Below are positions 30,673-34,467 of a DNA stretch of 34,467 nt, piece by piece. The stretch comes from Aquabacterium olei (GTDB taxonomy: Bacteria; Pseudomonadota; Gammaproteobacteria; Burkholderiales; Burkholderiaceae_C). How positions within the stretch are numbered: the first letter of the stretch is position 1; each line of letters starts with the position of its first letter. Under the pieces are notes generated by a model. It worked only from the letters and a program-made list of their open reading frames with translations, made no database searches and was not told where the DNA came from. The DNA lies in the NCBI GenBank assembly GCA_029279925.1, contig JAJUHM010000005.1:1-34467 (forward strand), written 5' to 3'. The translations under genes were made by a program, and so were the position numbers.

Positions 30673-33135
30673 ATGGAGAGGTGGCTCCTTGCCAAGGGTA
30701 GGGCGCCATTTCCCTTTCAACAAGCTGTCTGGCGCGCTATGCGCAGCGGCCAATCGGGTTTGCTTCATGCTCAGACCGGATCAGGCAAGACCTTGGCAGT
30801 ATGGGGCGGCGTGCTACTGCGCGCACAGGACCAAGTCGACGCATGCAGCGGGCATCAGTCCACGAAGGCTGGTTTGCGTGCGCTGTGGATCACTCCGATG
30901 AGGGCGTTGGCTGCCGATACAGCCGAGGCCCTTCGCACCCCGATGACGGAGTTGCAGGTTGGCTGGCGCTTGGGGGTGCGCACGGGAGACACTTTGCCCA
31001 GCGAGCGGTCTAGGCAAGAGCGGGCGTGGCCGCACGCGTTGGTGACGACACCCGAATCGCTCAGCCAGCTGCTGACGCGGGCAGATGTGGCAGACCTCTT
31101 TGCCCATCTAGATGCGGTGGTTGTCGATGAGTGGCATGAGCTGTTGGGTAATAAGCGGGGTGTGCAGGTTCAGTTGGCGCTCGCGCGGCTGACGACCTGG
31201 CGCCCCGATCTGCTGGTGTGGGGCCTGAGCGCCACCCTTGGCAACCAGGCCGAGGCCTTGGCGGCACTTCTGCCCTGCGTGCCCACGGCGCCCGAGCCCG
31301 CCCTGATCCAGGGTCGCGTCGACAAGTCGCTGGTCATCGACACCCTGCTGCCCGAGGCCGAGAGCCGCCTGTCCTGGGCGGGCCGCCTGGGCGCGCCCAT
31401 GGTGGCCCAGCTCGCACAGGAGCTGGACCAGGCCGGCACCGCGCTCGTCTTCACCAACACCCGCTCGCAGGCCGAGATCTGGTACCAGCTGCTGCTGGAG
31501 GCCCGACCGGACTGGGCCGGCTTGGTGGCCCTGCACCATGGTTCGCTGGATGCCGACGTGCGCGCCTGGGTCGAATCGGGCCTGAAAGCCGGGCAGCTCA
31601 AGGCGGTGGTGGCCACCTCGTCGCTGGACCTGGGCGTGGATTTCCTGCCGGTCGAGCGCGTGATCCAGGTCGGCTCGGCCAAGGGCGTGGCCCGCCTGCT
31701 GCAACGCGCGGGGCGCAGCGGCCATGCGCCCGGGCGCACCAGCCGGGTGACGCTGGTACCCACCCACACACTGGAGCTGGTGGAGGCGGCGGCCGCGCGT
31801 CGGGCCGCACAGGCCGGGCAGGTGGAAGAGCGCCAGGCGCCGCATCAGCCGCTGGACGTGCTGGTGCAGCACCTGGTGACGGTGGCCCTGGGGGGCGGCT
31901 TTCAGGCCGATGCCCTGTTCGACGAGGTGCGCCGTGCCCACAGCTACCGCGCCCTGACGCGCGAGGCCTTCGACTGGTGCCTGGACTTTGCGGCCCGCGG
32001 CGGCGACAGCCTGCAGGCCTATCCTGAATACCACCGCATTGCGCCCGATGAGCACGGTGTGTGGCGCGTGGCCGAGCACACCCAGCCCGGCCGGCTGGTG
32101 GCACGGCGACACCGCCTGCAAGTGGGCACCATCGTGTCCGATGCGAGCATGCAGGTGCGCTACCTGAACGGCCCCAAGCTGGGCTCGGTCGAGGAAAGCT
32201 TCATTGCGCGGCTCAAGAAGGGCGACTGCTTTGTCTTTGCCGGGCGCACGCTGGAGTTCGTGCGCGTGCAGGACATGACGGCCTACGTGCGCCGAGCCGA
32301 GGGCCGCCGGCCGAGTGTGCCGCGCTGGCAGGGCGGGCGCATGCCGCTGTCGAGCGAGATGGCGCGGGCCGTGATGGCCCTGCTCGACGAGGCCGCCGAG
32401 GACCGCGCCTGGCACGAGCCCGAGATGCAGGCCGCGCGCGACATGCTCGAGGCCCAGGCCCGCATCTCGCACCTGCCTCGCAGCGACCGGTTGCTGGTGG
32501 AGCGCTTCACGTCGCGCGAGGGGCACCACCTGTGGCTTTACCCGTTCGCTGGCCGACTGGCGCATCAGGGGTTGAGCGCCGTGCTGGCCTGGCGGCTGGC
32601 CCGGCATCGGCCCAACACCTTCAGCCTGGCGGTGAACGATTACGGGCTGGAGCTCCTGAGTGCCGAGCCGGTGCCGGTGGACGAGGCCAGCTTGCGCGCC
32701 GCCCTGTCGCCCGACCACCTGCTGGACGACATCCTGGCCAGTCTGAACGCGGCCGAGCTGGCGCGGCGGCGCTTTCGTGAGATTGCCCGGGTGGCGGGAC
32801 TCGTGTTCACCGGCTACCCCGGTGCGCCGAAGAGCACGCGGCAGCTGCAGGCCTCCAGCAGCCTGTTCTACGAGGTGTTCCAGCAGTACGACGCCGGCAA
32901 CCGGCTGCTGAGTCAGGCACAGGAAGAGGTGCTGTCGCAGGAGCTGGACGTGGTCCGTCTGCGTGAGGCGCTGACCGCCTTGCAGCCACGGCGCATCGAC
33001 CTGGTCGACCTGCGCAGCCCCAGCCCGTTCAGCCTGCCGCTGATGGTGGAGCGGCTGCGTGAAAGGCTCAGCACGGAAAAGCTGTCCGACCGCGTGGCTC
33101 GGGCGCTGAAAGCGATGGGCGCGGCGCCCCGGTGA
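30673..33135 (+). CDS. Lhr-like DEXH helicase, ligase-associated DNA damage response type
   Basis: [61 protein letters not shown]. Start taken as MERWLLAKG; the ORF opens at 30598. Confidence 0.9.
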   Translation: MERWLLAKGRAPFPFQQAVWRAMRSGQSGLLHAQTGSGKTLAVWGGVLLRAQDQVDACSGHQSTKAGLRALWITPMRALAADTAEALRTPMTELQVGWRLGVRTGDTLPSERSRQERAWPHALVTTPESLSQLLTRADVADLFAHLDAVVVDEWHELLGNKRGVQVQLALARLTTWRPDLLVWGLSATLGNQAEALAALLPCVPTAPEPALIQGRVDKSLVIDTLLPEAESRLSWAGRLGAPMVAQLAQELDQAGTALVFTNTRSQAEIWYQLLLEARPDWAGLVALHHGSLDADVRAWVESGLKAGQLKAVVATSSLDLGVDFLPVERVIQVGSAKGVARLLQRAGRSGHAPGRTSRVTLVPTHTLELVEAAAARRAAQAGQVEERQAPHQPLDVLVQHLVTVALGGGFQADALFDEVRRAHSYRALTREAFDWCLDFAARGGDSLQAYPEYHRIAPDEHGVWRVAEHTQPGRLVARRHRLQVGTIVSDASMQVRYLNGPKLGSVEESFIARLKKGDCFVFAGRTLEFVRVQDMTAYVRRAEGRRPSVPRWQGGRMPLSSEMARAVMALLDEAAEDRAWHEPEMQAARDMLEAQARISHLPRSDRLLVERFTSREGHHLWLYPFAGRLAHQGLSAVLAWRLARHRPNTFSLAVNDYGLELLSAEPVPVDEASLRAALSPDHLLDDILASLNAAELARRRFREIARVAGLVFTGYPGAPKSTRQLQASSSLFYEVFQQYDAGNRLLSQAQEEVLSQELDVVRLREALTALQPRRIDLVDLRSPSPFSLPLMVERLRERLSTEKLSDRVARALKAMGAAPR

Positions 33136-33136
33136 G

Positions 33137-33376
33137 TCAGTGGCGCGGCTCGTCGCCGTCCATCAGGTCTTCGAGCAACTCGTCGCGGGTCGGCTTGGCT
33201 TCGAAGCGGTATTCCTCGCTGGCCCAGGCGCCCAGGTCGATCGCCTTGCAGCCCTTGCTACAGAAGGGGCGATAGGGGTTGTCGGTGCTGTAGAGGTGCA
33301 TCTCGCCACAGGAGGGGCAGCGCACTTCCAGCGGTTTGCGCGGGGCGCCAGCGTCGGGGCGGTCGGTGTCGTTCAT
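33137..33376 (-). CDS. yacG: DNA gyrase inhibitor YacG
   Basis: 79 aa; VRCPSCGE...NPYRPFCSKGCKAIDLGAWASEEYRF zinc motif. Confidence 0.95.
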   Translation of the reverse strand: MNDTDRPDAGAPRKPLEVRCPSCGEMHLYSTDNPYRPFCSKGCKAIDLGAWASEEYRFEAKPTRDELLEDLMDGDEPRH

Positions 33377-33398
33377 GGCAGAAGGCCGCAGCGCGGGG

Positions 33399-34157
33399 TC
33401 AGGCGCACAGAGTGAGTTCGAAGCCGGCGTCCGTGTCCGAGGCCACGCGCAGCTTGCCGTCCTGATCCGGTCGCATCAGGCGGATGGAGACCATCAGGCG
33501 GTTGGCGCTGATCTCGGGCACCAGGCCCAGGGCCGGGTCGATGCGCAGGCGCAGCAGATGGTAGGTGCGGTTGTCCTTCAGCTGCTGCTGGAACTGCCCG
33601 CAGGGGGCCGCCACCATGTGCGGATGGCCGCCATCGCGCAGCAGGCCCAGCATCACCTTCAGGGCATCGGCAAGCGGCGCGATCGTGGCCACCCACTGCT
33701 GCAGGTCGGCCTGGCGCTTGGCCGCCGGCTCGTGCTGCCAGGCGTAGTAGGCAGGCAGGTCGAATTCGCAGGTGCCACCCGGGATGCTGATGCGGCTGCG
33801 GATGCTCATCAGCCAGTCGTTGGCGGCCAGCGCCTGGCCTGCCTTGCCCTGCAGCTGGTTCAGGCCGCTGTGGGCCCGCTCGATGCGCGACAGCACCTCG
33901 TCCAGCATGGCTTCGTGGATGGCCGGGTTGCCCCGGTAGGCCATGAACTGGGCCTTGTAGCGCTCGAGGTCGCGCAGCACGTCGCTCTTGAGGTCGGCGC
34001 GCGAGGCCACGTCCATGATCTCGAACAGCGTCGCCAGGGCGAAGTGGTGGTCCACCGGGTCTTCGCGCCAGATCAGCACCCCCAGGCGGTCGAACAGGTG
34101 CTCGAGCCGCAACATCGTGCGGATGCTCTCACCAAAAGGGTATTCGTAAAGGATCAA
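33399..34157 (-). CDS. zapD: Cell division protein ZapD
   Basis: YEYPFGESIRTMLRLEHLFDRL, DWLMSIRSRISIPGGTCEFDLPAYYAW; next to yacG and coaE. Confidence 0.95.
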   Translation of the reverse strand: MILYEYPFGESIRTMLRLEHLFDRLGVLIWREDPVDHHFALATLFEIMDVASRADLKSDVLRDLERYKAQFMAYRGNPAIHEAMLDEVLSRIERAHSGLNQLQGKAGQALAANDWLMSIRSRISIPGGTCEFDLPAYYAWQHEPAAKRQADLQQWVATIAPLADALKVMLGLLRDGGHPHMVAAPCGQFQQQLKDNRTYHLLRLRIDPALGLVPEISANRLMVSIRLMRPDQDGKLRVASDTDAGFELTLCA

Positions 34158-34175
34158 TGCGCCACCTGCTGCGGT

Positions 34176-34467
34176 TCACGGGCCATCCGTGAGATTGTTC
34201 CACAAGCGCCAGAGCTTCTCGACCTCGGTCCGCAGTTGCGGCAGGGTCAGCCCGTCGTTGACGATGACGTGGTCGGCCAGCGACAGCCGCAGCGCGCGAT
34301 CGGCCTGCTTCGCCAGCACCTTCTCCACGGCTTCGCGTGGCCAGCCATTGCGCACCATCACGCGCGCAATCTGGGTTTCCGGCGAGGCGTCGATCACCAG
34401 CACCCGGTCCACGCGGTCCTTCCAGCGGCGGCCCGATTCGGCCAGCAGCGGCACGTCGAACACCACA
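34176..34467 (-). CDS. coaE: Dephospho-CoA kinase, N-terminus cut by the window edge
   Basis: [57 protein letters not shown]. Confidence 0.93.
   Translation of the reverse strand, partial: VVFDVPLLAESGRRWKDRVDRVLVIDASPETQIARVMVRNGWPREAVEKVLAKQADRALRLSLADHVIVNDGLTLPQLRTEVEKLWRLWNNLTDGP

Noticed and set aside
31108-32718. 536 aa minus-strand ORF
   Set aside because: Antisense to the helicase; composition of a shadow frame.

Overview
GC-rich beta-proteobacterial (Burkholderiales-like) chromosomal window. It has four parts. (1) 1-2.86 kb: accessory segment with two tandem paralogous small HTH-type proteins and a low-GC DUF1566+LRR protein, abutting the 3' end of ssrA (tmRNA; tag ANDESFALAA), which suggests an ssrA-integrated island. 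(2) 3.3-13.9 kb: core genes argJ, secA, a Zn/Mn ABC transporter locus (binding protein and permease but no ATPase, plus a porin and a DUF2946-like protein), an M23 peptidase, a DUF721/DciA-like protein, and a rubredoxin reductase/rubredoxin pair. (3) 13.97-30.5 kb: an ABC-transporter-dependent (kps, group-2-like) capsule locus of lower GC, carrying kpsS, kpsC, GT4, a kpsD/Wza-type OM lipoprotein, an APS kinase, a DXD glycosyltransferase, a PAPS-type sulfotransferase with a C-terminal extension, a HAD-like protein, a GT4-like enzyme, a dual methyltransferase with a ~210 aa central coiled coil, kpsT, kpsM and kpsE. (4) 30.6-34.5 kb: a ligase-associated/Lhr-like helicase, yacG, zapD and partial coaE. 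The most interesting hypothesis is a sulfated capsule made with a dedicated APS kinase/sulfotransferase pair, combined with a methyltransferase/coiled-coil protein that resembles a WbdD-style terminator/ruler. All functional calls are from reading motifs; no searches were run.
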